Program-made: the position numbers and the translations under genes | Assembly (NCBI GenBank): GCA_016713175.1 | Contig: JADJPQ010000018.1 | Coordinates: 13,475 to 77,474, forward strand | Reading direction: 5' to 3' | Source: Planctomycetota bacterium | Lineage (GTDB): Bacteria > Planctomycetota > UBA1135 > UBA2386 | Length of the DNA stretch: 64,000 nt | Notes under the pieces: generated by a model | The model's input: only the letters and a program-made list of their open reading frames with translations | Database searches by the model: none | Told to the model about the DNA's origin: nothing | Shown here: in pieces, positions 1 to 8,182 of the stretch | Numbering within the stretch: position 1 is the first letter of the stretch | How the letters are laid out: each line of letters opens with the position of its first letter

Positions 1-1879
1 TCAGCGGGATGCCTTCTGCGCGCGGCTCGTAGCCGTACATCCAGTAGGCGCGTTCGCTCTGGTTCTCGTTCGGGTCGTGGTTCTTGGTCCATACCCGCAG
101 GAACTCCTCGACCAGGCCCTTGGCCTGCACCGGGTGCGTCGTCGCGAGCTGCTCGATGAACGGGAACGCCTTGTCGGCTTCCTGGATCTTCAGCAGCAAC
201 TGTGCGGTGACCATCGCGAACTTCGGCAGCTGCGCCGGATCGACGGTCTGCAACCAGCCGGCGTCGGGCTTCAACTCGAGCACCTCGGCGGCGCGGATAC
301 CGTTCATGTTGCCCATGTTCGGGTTCCACATCTGCCCGCCGCCTTCGTCGTCGTCCATGGCGTAGTACCAGTTGCCATAGCGATCGCGCCGCATCGACGG
401 GCCGGTCTGGGTGCTGCGATCGAAGCGCTGCGACATCTGCGCTTCCTTCAGCCAGTTGTTGGCCAGGAGGCCGAGTTGCAGCTGCCATTCCTTGGCCAGC
501 TTCGGTGCGTGCTGCACCAAGGTCGCCACCGCGGTCCGCTGCAGCTCCAGGCTCTTCTTGCGGAACTCGAGGTCGTGCTGATGGGTGAACGTGCCCTCGG
601 CAGCGGCGATGCCGATCGAAGCGAGGATCTTGCGGCCGCGGTCGGGCACGCGGGTGAAGCTGTCGGCCAGCCACTGCATGCCGAGTTCGGTCTTCAGCTT
701 TGGCGCCAGATCGACGGCCTGGCGCAGTGCGGTCGCGAGCTGTTCCTTGACGATGTCGCCGGCGGCGAAGATCGCCTGCAGCGCGTGCCAGGATTTCTCG
801 AGCCACTCCACCTTCGCTTCCTTCTGGTGCTGCGCCTGGAAGTGGCGGGCGAGCAGGTTCAGCGCTTCGTGGTCCTTCTTCTCCACCGCTTGCTCGAGCG
901 ACGGCAGGAACGCACCGGCGACGATCGGCTCGCCGGCCGCCAGCAGCACCTTGGCGATCTGTCGCTGCGACAGCACGCGTTCGGCCTCGGGCTTGGCGGC
1001 TTCCGCCAGCAGGATCGGCTGGCCCTGTTCGATCAGGTTGCCGCGATCGATGGCCAGTCGCAGCAAGCCGCCGAGGTTGTTCAGCGCCGGATCATCGAGC
1101 GGAATCGGCGCCGCGGCGGCCAGCGCGATCACGTCGGCGAACGTGAACACGTTCTGTTCCGGCATCGGATTGTTCTGCTGACGCGGATCGGGCGGCGGCT
1201 GGCGCAGCCCCTGCAGCAGCTTCGGCCAGACCATCTTCTTCTCGTCGGCTTCCAGCGACGCGAGGAACGACTTGACGCCGGCCCAGTTGCCGAGCGTGAC
1301 GTCGCGACCGAACTGCTTCAGCGCGGCATCGAACGGGTCGACTGGCTTCTTCGGCTTCGGTTTGGCGTTCGGGTCAGTGACGGCGCCGGCGGCTGGCGCC
1401 GCATCGGTCGATGGTTCGTTCGTCGCGGGCTGATCCGGCGTCGGTGCCGGCGGCGGCGGTGGTGGTGTTTCTTCATTCTGCACGACCTGGCCGTTGACGA
1501 TGATCACGCCGCCAGGCATCGGTTGGTCGCCTTCGGGTCCACCTGGCTGTCCGGCCGTCGCTTCTTCTTCGCCCGGTGCCGTCGACCACACCTTCAGGAT
1601 CGTCGCCGGTCGGCGATCGAACACCAGTTGCTGCAGCTTCTGCTGCCGCATCTGCTTCTTCTGCTGGTCTTCGGGGCTTGGGCCCGCCGCCGCGGGTTGA
1701 CCTGGCTGCGCGCCGGGCTGCGCCGGTGCGGGCGCCTGCTGCGTTTCCGGCAGCAGGTCAGGGACCATCCGCGCACCGCTCGGCGCCGGGCGCAGCGGGG
1801 TGGCGGGGATCTGGGCGAACGCCAGTGTGACGGGGACGACGACGGCAGCGACCGCCGCGAGCAAGCGACTCCGTTCCAT
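1..1879 (-). CDS. Secreted alpha-helical protein of unknown function, C-terminus beyond window
   Basis: The frame is open from an ATG at 1879 to the left edge, giving about 626 residues with no stop, so the C-terminus lies outside the window. The N-terminus (MERSRLLAAVAAVVV, then an Ala-Phe-Ala-Gln cleavage-like site) looks like a signal peptide. A Pro/Gln/Ala-rich linker covers roughly residues 30-170. The remainder is alpha-helical and rich in Leu, Ala, Gln and Lys, reading like TPR- or HEAT-type repeats with phrases such as 'NLLARHFQAQHQKEAKVEWL'. A Gly/Met/Asn patch sits near residue 510. I recognise no catalytic motif. An exported scaffold or repeat protein is the most that can be said. 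The frame antisense to it is also long, but lacks a signal peptide and any recognisable domain. Confidence 0.7.
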   Translation of the reverse strand, partial: MERSRLLAAVAAVVVPVTLAFAQIPATPLRPAPSGARMVPDLLPETQQAPAPAQPGAQPGQPAAAGPSPEDQQKKQMRQQKLQQLVFDRRPATILKVWSTAPGEEEATAGQPGGPEGDQPMPGGVIIVNGQVVQNEETPPPPPPAPTPDQPATNEPSTDAAPAAGAVTDPNAKPKPKKPVDPFDAALKQFGRDVTLGNWAGVKSFLASLEADEKKMVWPKLLQGLRQPPPDPRQQNNPMPEQNVFTFADVIALAAAAPIPLDDPALNNLGGLLRLAIDRGNLIEQGQPILLAEAAKPEAERVLSQRQIAKVLLAAGEPIVAGAFLPSLEQAVEKKDHEALNLLARHFQAQHQKEAKVEWLEKSWHALQAIFAAGDIVKEQLATALRQAVDLAPKLKTELGMQWLADSFTRVPDRGRKILASIGIAAAEGTFTHQHDLEFRKKSLELQRTAVATLVQHAPKLAKEWQLQLGLLANNWLKEAQMSQRFDRSTQTGPSMRRDRYGNWYYAMDDDEGGGQMWNPNMGNMNGIRAAEVLELKPDAGWLQTVDPAQLPKFAMVTAQLLLKIQEADKAFPFIEQLATTHPVQAKGLVEEFLRVWTKNHDPNENQSERAYWMYGYEPRAEGIPL

Positions 1880-2014
1880 GCGAGGCCCATGGTAGTGCGC
1901 GATCGGCGCACGGAAACCGCCTGTTGACGAAACACTGGCGCCGAGAACAACACCGGCCGGTGCGTCAGGGACGGACCGGCCGGCGATCGCTCAGGATCAG
2001 GCTGCGGATCGACT

Positions 2015-2030
2015 CGGGTTCAGGAACCCG
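2015..2030 (-). terminator. Short stem-loop downstream of the 2155-2745 gene
   Basis: CGGGTT and AACCCG form a 6-bp perfect stem around a CAGG loop. It lies downstream of the leftward gene at 2155-2745 and overlaps the third in-frame TGA (2020-2022) of that reading frame. There is no T-tract, so terminator activity is only a suggestion. Confidence 0.3.
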
Positions 2031-2154
2031 AACCATCCGGCGGCGGGCCGGATCCGGCGCCGCGCGCATCCTCTGGCAGTTTCTGACCCTGACTCGGACC
2101 CTTGCCCTTGCTCTTCGAGCCGCGACCGCGGCCCTTGCCACCGCTTCAACCGCT

Positions 2155-2745
2155 TCACTGACTCGGCAACGGCAGGCCCTGCAGATCCTGGACCTCCAAC
2201 CGGGCCAGCTTGACCGTTGCTTCGAGGTCACCGCGGCTGCCGGTCGCCAGTTCGTGCTTGCCTGCCTTCTCGGCGTCGAGTGCCAGCAGCTTGTAGTTCT
2301 GCCGGGCCGCCTCGATCTCGGGTTCCCACACTTCGCGCGGGGCGCCTTCCAGCCGCATCATCCACGTCATGTAGAAGTGCGTGTTGGCGAGCGCTTCGCG
2401 GGTCTGGCGCAAGAGCTCCGGCGCCGCCTTGGCGTCGGTCAGGTCGGCGAGCAGGGAGTTCAGTTCGTCCTGCGCCTGCGGCACCTTCTTCAGGAACATC
2501 TGTGCCTTGGCGCGTTCGAGCCGTGTGCGGAACACGGCCTCCTTCTGGTCCGCCGGCAACAGCTTCAGCGCCTCCTCGAGTTTGCCGTCCGCCGTCGCCC
2601 AGTCCTGATCGGCAACCGCCTTCGCGGCCGCGACCAGAATGGCGTCGGCGTCGTCGAGCTTCAGCGCGTCCTGCCCCGGGCCGAAGTGGTACGCCACTCC
2701 TCCCGCTGGCAACAACAACCAACCGAGCAGCAACAGTGTGCGCAT
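2155..2745 (-). CDS. Exported TPR-like small protein, unknown function
   Basis: This encodes 196 residues from an ATG at 2745. A start further upstream would place a basic, non-hydrophobic stretch ahead of the obvious signal segment MRTLLLLGWLLLPAGG. The mature part is helical and charged, with an arrangement typical of TPR-like repeats (A-x-x-A-x-x-D-W-x-x-A near residue 40, then E-E-A-L-K-L-L-P). The product is probably secreted or periplasmic, with a protein-binding role. After the TGA at 2155-2157 the same frame stays open except for a second TGA (2146-2148). It then encodes a Gly/Lys/Arg/Ser-rich tail ending at 2020, so the C-terminus may be longer in vivo or in relatives. It is divergent from the DUF1080 gene at 2916, with a palindrome in the shared promoter region. 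Confidence 0.75.
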   Translation of the reverse strand: MRTLLLLGWLLLPAGGVAYHFGPGQDALKLDDADAILVAAAKAVADQDWATADGKLEEALKLLPADQKEAVFRTRLERAKAQMFLKKVPQAQDELNSLLADLTDAKAAPELLRQTREALANTHFYMTWMMRLEGAPREVWEPEIEAARQNYKLLALDAEKAGKHELATGSRGDLEATVKLARLEVQDLQGLPLPSQ

Positions 2746-2759
2746 CGAGTGTGTCCTCT

Positions 2760-2778
2760 CCGGAACCGGTTCCGGAAC
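2760..2778. promoter_or_regulatory. Nested palindrome between divergent genes
   Basis: CCGGAACCGGTTCCGG (2760-2775) is a perfect 16-bp palindrome. A second palindrome, GTTCCGGAAC, overlaps it at 2769-2778. The site lies 15 bp upstream of the leftward start at 2745, in the region shared with the rightward gene at 2916, where an operator would be expected. No regulator can be assigned. Confidence 0.35.
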
Positions 2779-2915
2779 ATCGACGAACCTTAGCCTCGGA
2801 CGTGAGTCCGGTGAAGGGGGGTGGCGAGGTTCCTGGCACCGATGCAAACGGTTGACACTCCGGCTGCGATGAACTGCCTTGGCCTCGGGCTCGTCGGGCG
2901 TCTACCTTCGCCGGG

Positions 2916-4193
2916 ATGCGAGCGCTCGCCTCCGTGTTCGTCACCCTCTCCCTGCTGCCGGCGCAGCGGGCGGCCGATCGGTTCGTCCCGCTGTGGAACG
3001 GCAAGGACCTCGCCGGCTGGCATGGCCAGCGCCATTTCAGTCCATACGACCTGGCGACGATGCCACCCGAGGCCCGGGCGAAACTGCGCGCCGAAGATGA
3101 CGCGACGGTCGCGCAGCACTGGCGGGTCGAGAACGGCGAACTGATCAACGATGGCCAGGGCGCCTATCTGACGACGGATCGGGCGTTCGGCGACGCGGAG
3201 TTCGTGCTCGACTACAAGACGGTGGCGCTCGCGGATTCGGGCATCTACCTGCGCGGCACGCCGCAGGTGCAGATCTGGGACACGACCGAGGCCGGCGGCA
3301 AATGGAAGATCGGCGCCGACAAGGGCAGCGGCGGGCTGTGGAACAACGAAAAGCACGCCAACCGGCCGCTGGTGCTGGCCGACAAGCCGTTCGGGGAGTG
3401 GAACGCGCTGCGGATCAAGCAGCTCGGCGAGCTGACGTGGGTCTGGTTGAACGACCAACTGACGGTCGATGGCGCGGTGATGGAGAACTTCTGGAACCGC
3501 AAGATCCCGCTGCCGGCGAACGGGTCACTGCAACTGCAGACGCACGGCGGCGAGATCCGTTTTCGCAACCTGATGGTGCGCGAGATTGCTGCCGACGAGG
3601 CGAACGCCGAACTGGCGGCGCGCGCGGCCGATGGTTTCGAGTCGATCTTCGACGGCAAGACGTTGAGCGGCTGGCAGGGCGCGGTCGACGACTACGAGGT
3701 CGTCGAGGGCGCGATCCGGTGCAAGGCGGGTCGCGGTGGCAATCTGTTCACGGCGGCGACGTACGGGGACTTCGCGGTGCGGTTGCAGTTCAAGCTGCCG
3801 CCGGGCGGCAACAACGGGCTGGCGATCCGGTATGGCGGCAAGGGCGATCCGTCGGCCGAGGCGATCGAGTTGCAGGTGCTGGATGATTCGGCGGCGAAGT
3901 ACTCGGCGTTGAAGGATTACCAGTACCACGGGTCGGTGTACGGGCTGGTACCCGCGCACCGCGGTCACCTGCGGCCGGTCGGGCAGTGGAACTTCGAGGA
4001 AGTGATCGTGCAGGGCAGCAAGATCAAGGTCGTGCTGAACGGCACGGTGATCGTCGATGCGGATGTCGCGACGATCGACAAGCCGATGTCGGGCGGCGAG
4101 CACCCGGGCCGGTTCCGCAAGGAAGGCGCGTTCGGCTTCTGCGGGCACAGCGATCCGGTGGAGTTCAAGGACATCAAGATCCGGCGGCTGTGA
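2916..4193 (+). CDS. Exported protein with two DUF1080 (3-keto-disaccharide hydrolase-like) domains
   Basis: 425 residues with a signal peptide (about 1-19, ending LLPAQRAA). Two concanavalin-like DUF1080 domains follow. The first runs about residues 22-225, with 'FVPLWNGKDLAGW' opening it and 'SGIYLRGTPQVQIWD' in its core. The second runs about 240-425, with 'FESIFDGKTLSGWQG', then 'NGLAIRYGG' and 'AIELQVLDD'. This family is abundant in planctomycetes and is annotated as 3-keto-disaccharide hydrolase or glucanase-like, so a role in extracellular polysaccharide degradation is likely but the substrate is unknown. The start is set by the signal peptide. Its stop codon lies in a hairpin shared with the convergent ubiD-like gene. 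Confidence 0.9.
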   Translation: MRALASVFVTLSLLPAQRAADRFVPLWNGKDLAGWHGQRHFSPYDLATMPPEARAKLRAEDDATVAQHWRVENGELINDGQGAYLTTDRAFGDAEFVLDYKTVALADSGIYLRGTPQVQIWDTTEAGGKWKIGADKGSGGLWNNEKHANRPLVLADKPFGEWNALRIKQLGELTWVWLNDQLTVDGAVMENFWNRKIPLPANGSLQLQTHGGEIRFRNLMVREIAADEANAELAARAADGFESIFDGKTLSGWQGAVDDYEVVEGAIRCKAGRGGNLFTAATYGDFAVRLQFKLPPGGNNGLAIRYGGKGDPSAEAIELQVLDDSAAKYSALKDYQYHGSVYGLVPAHRGHLRPVGQWNFEEVIVQGSKIKVVLNGTVIVDADVATIDKPMSGGEHPGRFRKEGAFGFCGHSDPVEFKDIKIRRL

Positions 4194-4204
4194 GCCGACA
4201 GCCG
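4185..4204. terminator. Bidirectional hairpin between convergent genes
   Basis: CGGCTGT (4185-4191) pairs perfectly with ACAGCCG (4198-4204) around GAGCCG. The TGA of the DUF1080 gene (4191-4193) begins inside the stem, and the convergent ubiD-like gene stops at 4206. It could act as a terminator in both directions. Confidence 0.4.
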
Positions 4205-4205
4205 A

Positions 4206-6026
4206 TCAGTCCAGGTGCCCGCGGTCGCTGTCGCCCATCGGGATGCCGCCGGCCGGGAAGTACTCGTGCCATCGCCGGCTGACCTTCGCGGCGGTGTCCG
4301 GGTCGCAGAACAGCTCCTGTGGATACGTCGGCTTCATCCGCGCATCGATGACGATCGGCGGGGTGTAGCTCGGTTGATGCCGGACGAGTCGCACCGCGCG
4401 TGGATGCAGATCCGCCGCGGGTTCGAAGCGGGTGAACGTCGTCCACAGGAAGTTCATCGGGCTGCGCGTCGCCTTGTGGGCATCATCGACCAGCACCACG
4501 AGTGGCCAGGCATCGAGCGCCGGCGATGCCGCCAATCGGGCTGCAGCGCCAGGCTCCGCGGTCCATGTCGGTCCGCTGACACACAGGCAGCCGCCGCAGA
4601 ACGGTAGCGCGGCGGTGAAGCCGCCCGGCAGTTCGCCGGAGAACTCGCGCGGCAGCGACCGCACTTGTTCGCCGAGCCCGAGCAGCACCCCCTTGCTGCC
4701 TTCGTTGACCGTCGGCCCGGTGTAGTCGAGCGTGTCCATCGACAGGTTGCCGAACACGTACAGGTCCGTCTCGAACCGCGCCCGTGCCAGGACGTGTGCC
4801 AGCGTCGTGCGGAAATCGCGCAGATCGACTGCGCGATCCGTCAACAGTAGGAACTTCGTCAGGCTCAACTGCCCTTCGCCGAGGATCCGGAACGCCGCCG
4901 CCATCGCTTCGCGGTGGTAGCGCTGCTGCACGACCGCCGCCGCCAGCGAGTGGTAGCCGGTCTCGCCGTACGACCACAGATCGCGAACCCCGGGCATCGC
5001 CAGCTTCGCGAACGGCAACAGCAGGGCCTGCAGGTAGTCGCCGAGAAAGAAGTCCTCCTGCCGCGGCTTGCCGACCACGGTCGCACAGCAGATCGGATCG
5101 GGCCGGTGCAGCAGCGCCGTCACTTCGACGAGCGGATAGTCGTGCCGCAACGAGTAGTAGCCGTAGTGATCGCCGAACGGCCCTTCCGGGTGCCGAGCGC
5201 CGGGCTTCACCTGGCCGACGAGGCAGAACTCGGCATCGCCGACGACCGGCAGCGGGCCGGCGGGGTTCTGCGCCGAAGTCAGACGCGAACCGAGGATCAA
5301 GGACGCGAGCAGGATCTCCGGCACGTTCTCCGGCAGCGGCGCGATGGCGGCGAGGATCAACGCCGGTGGTCCGCCGATGTGGATGTTGACCGGCATCGGG
5401 CGATCGAGCCGTTCGTATTCGGCCAGATGGAACCCGCCGCCCTTGCCGATCTGCATGTGCAAGCCGACGCGGTCGTCGGAGTAACGCTGCACTCGGTACA
5501 TGCCGAGGTTGCTGCCGAGGCCCTGCGGATGCTCGGTGTAGACCAGCGGCAGGGTGACGAACGGCCCGCCGTCGTCCTGCCAGGTGCGCAGCAGCGGCAG
5601 GCGGGAGAGTTGCGGTGGCGAGGCGACGTTCGCCAGCAGTGGTGGGCGGCGGCGGAACCGCCGGCCGACGCGGAGGAGCGCGGACAGCAGATCGCGTTGT
5701 TGCCAGAGGCGCGAGAGCGAGGGCGGCAACAGCGTGTGCGGTGCGTCGGCGAGCCGTTGGACCAGCGCTTCGGGCCGAGGTCCAAACGCCAGTTCGACGC
5801 GGCGCGCGGTGCCGAACAGGTTGGTCACCAGCGGCCACGGCGAGTTGCGAACACGCGTGAACAGCAGCGCCGGCCCGCCGGCGGCGATCACGCGGCGATG
5901 GATCTCGGCGGCTTCGAGGTCCGGGTCGACCTCGGCGTCGATCGTCACCAGTTCGCGTTCGTGTCGCAGCGTCTGCAGCAACGCGCGCAGGTCGGTGAGG
6001 CCGCGGTGGGCGGGCAGGCGGTTCAT
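4206..6026 (-). CDS. UbiD-family decarboxylase
   Basis: 606 residues from an ATG at 6026 that overlaps the lpxB stop (ATGA); the in-frame extension upstream is only Arg/Pro-rich sequence antisense to nothing recognisable. UbiD-family features include 'LRALLQTLRHERELVTID' at the N-terminus, 'MYRVQRY' followed by 'HMQIGKGGGFH' in the middle, and 'GPFGDHYGYYS' in the C-terminal half. Family members are prenylated-FMN-dependent reversible (de)carboxylases acting in ubiquinone or menaquinone synthesis or on aromatic acids. The 600-residue length suits the longer UbiD relatives associated with the futalosine menaquinone route, but that assignment is inference. No UbiX-like flavin prenyltransferase is in the window. 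It is the last gene of a five-gene leftward operon. Confidence 0.88.
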   Translation of the reverse strand: MNRLPAHRGLTDLRALLQTLRHERELVTIDAEVDPDLEAAEIHRRVIAAGGPALLFTRVRNSPWPLVTNLFGTARRVELAFGPRPEALVQRLADAPHTLLPPSLSRLWQQRDLLSALLRVGRRFRRRPPLLANVASPPQLSRLPLLRTWQDDGGPFVTLPLVYTEHPQGLGSNLGMYRVQRYSDDRVGLHMQIGKGGGFHLAEYERLDRPMPVNIHIGGPPALILAAIAPLPENVPEILLASLILGSRLTSAQNPAGPLPVVGDAEFCLVGQVKPGARHPEGPFGDHYGYYSLRHDYPLVEVTALLHRPDPICCATVVGKPRQEDFFLGDYLQALLLPFAKLAMPGVRDLWSYGETGYHSLAAAVVQQRYHREAMAAAFRILGEGQLSLTKFLLLTDRAVDLRDFRTTLAHVLARARFETDLYVFGNLSMDTLDYTGPTVNEGSKGVLLGLGEQVRSLPREFSGELPGGFTAALPFCGGCLCVSGPTWTAEPGAAARLAASPALDAWPLVVLVDDAHKATRSPMNFLWTTFTRFEPAADLHPRAVRLVRHQPSYTPPIVIDARMKPTYPQELFCDPDTAAKVSRRWHEYFPAGGIPMGDSDRGHLD

Positions 6027-7366
6027 CGGGACGAGGTGTGGTCGAGGAACGAACGGACGATCGCGGCGACGCGCGCCGTGGCGCCGGGCTCGCCCAGGCG
6101 GGCGCGGACCTCGCGCAGATCGGCGACGGCCTGCGTGCGCGCGGGACCATCGGCCCACAGGGAGCGGGCGGCCGCCAGCACGTCGTCCCAACCGCCGTCG
6201 TGGGCAAAGCAGAACTCCGGCACGACCGCGCGGCCGGCGATCAGATTGGCCGCGGCGATCCATGGCACACTGAGGATGTTGTGGTAGCCCAGCGTCGCCA
6301 GCAGGCCGCGCAACCGATAGACGACGATCACCGGGTTGCCATGCAGACAGGCTTCCAGCGACCCGGTTCCGGACTTGGCGAGGATGAGGCGGGAACCGGC
6401 CAGGAACGGCGCCAGCGGCCCTTCGTGATGTTCGACGAAGGTGGCCTGGCAGCGGGACAGCAGTTCGCGCAGCAGCGGCGTGCGGCGCGGATCGCGATGC
6501 GGCAACACGACGCGCAGCGATGGACTGTCGTCACGGAGCGCGGTGGCGACGCGCAGCATGCCGGGCAGGTTGGCTTCGATCTCGGCGCGACGCGAACCCG
6601 GCAGCAGGCACAGCGTCGGGCGGGCGGCGATCGCGGCGACGGCGGCAGGGTCGGGCGGATGCAGGTGCAGGTCGTCGAGCAGCGGGTGGCCGATGTAGCG
6701 CGCCGGCACGGCGAACCGATGGAAGAACGCGGTCTCGAACGGCAGGATCGTCAACGTCGCGTCGACCGCACGGCGGTAGCGGCGCATCCGCCAGGGGCCC
6801 CAGGCCCAGTACTGGGGAGCCACGTAGTGCAGCACCGGGATGCCGCGACGGCGGGCCGCTTTGGCCATCACCACGTGCAGACCCGGATAGTCGACCAGGA
6901 TCACCAGATCCGGCGGGTCGTCTCGCAGGAGCCGTAGGAACGTCGCGTAGGCGCGCAGGATCAGCGGCAGCTGGCGCAGTACACCGCGCACGCCCATCAC
7001 CGCGTGTTCGCTGAGCGGGAACGGCGGCTGGCCGGTGGCCTCGTGCAGCGTCGGGCCGCCGAACGTCGACCAGCGCAGTTTGCGATCATGCAGGGCATGG
7101 ACCAGTCGCGTCGCGTGCAGTTCGCCGCTGGTCTCGCCCGCCGACAGGAACAGGTGGGGCCGCGGGCCATGGCGAGTGCGTTGCCGCGCCAGGAACGCCG
7201 CCAGGTCATCGACCGCATCGGTGTGCGTCCGCACCTCGGTCAGCACCTGCCGGGCGACCTTGCGCCAGTGGTGGCGGAATGGCAGGTAGCCGAGCAGGCG
7301 GAGCGGGGTCAGGAGCGCGCGCAGGATCTCGCGCAGTAGTGTCAAGGCGACCTGCAGGGCGATCAT
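6023..7366 (-). CDS. lpxB: Lipid-A-disaccharide synthase
   Basis: 447 residues. LpxB condenses UDP-2,3-diacylglucosamine with lipid X to form the lipid A disaccharide at the inner membrane. Motifs include 'SAGETSGELHA' at residue 75, 'DYPGLH', 'YVAPQYWAWGPWR', 'IGHPLLD', 'LLPGSRRAEI' and 'SGTGSLEA'. The protein is longer than typical LpxB (about 380) because of an N-terminal 70-residue extension with a hydrophobic stretch, possibly a membrane anchor. The gene starts 3 nt after the ABC permease stop and overlaps the ubiD-like start by four bases. Its presence argues for an LPS-bearing outer membrane. Confidence 0.93.
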   Translation of the reverse strand: MIALQVALTLLREILRALLTPLRLLGYLPFRHHWRKVARQVLTEVRTHTDAVDDLAAFLARQRTRHGPRPHLFLSAGETSGELHATRLVHALHDRKLRWSTFGGPTLHEATGQPPFPLSEHAVMGVRGVLRQLPLILRAYATFLRLLRDDPPDLVILVDYPGLHVVMAKAARRRGIPVLHYVAPQYWAWGPWRMRRYRRAVDATLTILPFETAFFHRFAVPARYIGHPLLDDLHLHPPDPAAVAAIAARPTLCLLPGSRRAEIEANLPGMLRVATALRDDSPSLRVVLPHRDPRRTPLLRELLSRCQATFVEHHEGPLAPFLAGSRLILAKSGTGSLEACLHGNPVIVVYRLRGLLATLGYHNILSVPWIAAANLIAGRAVVPEFCFAHDGGWDDVLAAARSLWADGPARTQAVADLREVRARLGEPGATARVAAIVRSFLDHTSSR

Positions 7367-7369
7367 CGG

Positions 7370-8182
7370 TCAGGGTTCCGCGCGCCGCAGTTCGCGCCAT
7401 GCCAGCAGATAGAACACGACGGTGGCGAGCAGGATCCAGGTCGTGAAACCGCGTTCGTGGATCGGGTCGAACATCTGCGCCGGCGTCAGGTTGCCGGTCA
7501 GGATCGGCGCGTACCACTCGAAGTCGGCCAGCCGGAACAGCGACGCGACCCGCCAGCGCTGGGTCAAGTAGATGCCGATCTGCAGGATCGTGAAGCCGCC
7601 GATGACGAACGCGACGTGCGCCTGCACGCGGCAACGGACCGACATCCAGGTGGTGGCGGCAAGGAAACACAGCGTGAACGCGGCGGCGTGCACGGTGGCC
7701 CACAGCAGGCGGTCGACCGGGATGTGCAGATCGATCCGCGCGCTCCAGTACAGCGCGGAGAGATTGGCCAGGAACAGCGGCACCAGCAGGCACAGCGCCG
7801 TCGGCCACGACTTCTGCCACAGGATGCTGGTGCGGGACACCGGCCGGGCCAGCAGGAACTCGAACGTGTGCGACTCCCGCTCGCGCGCGAACAGGCCAGT
7901 GCCCAGCAGCACCGCGGCCGCGAGACCGACCAGGTTGGCGCTGCGGAAGAACAGCATCACGGCGATCCAGTTCAGGTAGGCGACGTCCTCGTCGCGATTG
8001 CTGACGCCCTCGCCGATGCGCTTCAGCCAGTCGACCCCCATGTTGCGGAGCAGCGTCGAGCGCTGCAGGTCGGCGTAGATGTCGGGCCACAGCAGGATCA
8101 CCGGCACGGTCAGCAATTCGAGGATCGCCAGGTAGACCAGCGCCATCACCCGCAGTTCGCGCCACGTCTTGCCGGCGATCAC
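7370..8182 (-). CDS. ABC transporter permease (ABC-2 type)
   Basis: 270 residues starting at GTG 8182, which overlaps the ATPase stop as GTGA. No better in-frame ATG exists near the first membrane segment. About six hydrophobic segments are visible, beginning 'VMALVYLAILELLTVPVILLW' and ending 'WILLATVVFYLLAW'. The motif 'ARERESHTFEFLLARPVSR' is typical of ABC-2/NosY-type permeases. Two extramembrane loops rich in Trp and Arg separate the helices. It works with the ATPase encoded immediately upstream; the substrate is not evident from sequence. Confidence 0.85.
   Translation of the reverse strand: MIAGKTWRELRVMALVYLAILELLTVPVILLWPDIYADLQRSTLLRNMGVDWLKRIGEGVSNRDEDVAYLNWIAVMLFFRSANLVGLAAAVLLGTGLFARERESHTFEFLLARPVSRTSILWQKSWPTALCLLVPLFLANLSALYWSARIDLHIPVDRLLWATVHAAAFTLCFLAATTWMSVRCRVQAHVAFVIGGFTILQIGIYLTQRWRVASLFRLADFEWYAPILTGNLTPAQMFDPIHERGFTTWILLATVVFYLLAWRELRRAEP

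Noticed and set aside
77..1927. A 616-residue open frame on the plus strand at the window start
   Set aside because: The minus-strand frame carries a signal peptide and TPR-like helices; the plus frame is Arg/Leu-rich without domain features.
2155..2157. Selenocysteine at the TGA codons of the 2155-2745 gene
   Set aside because: The context (P-S-Q-TGA-S-G-TGA) is not a redox motif, two TGAs occur close together and no SECIS-like stem follows at the right distance; readthrough or decay is preferred.
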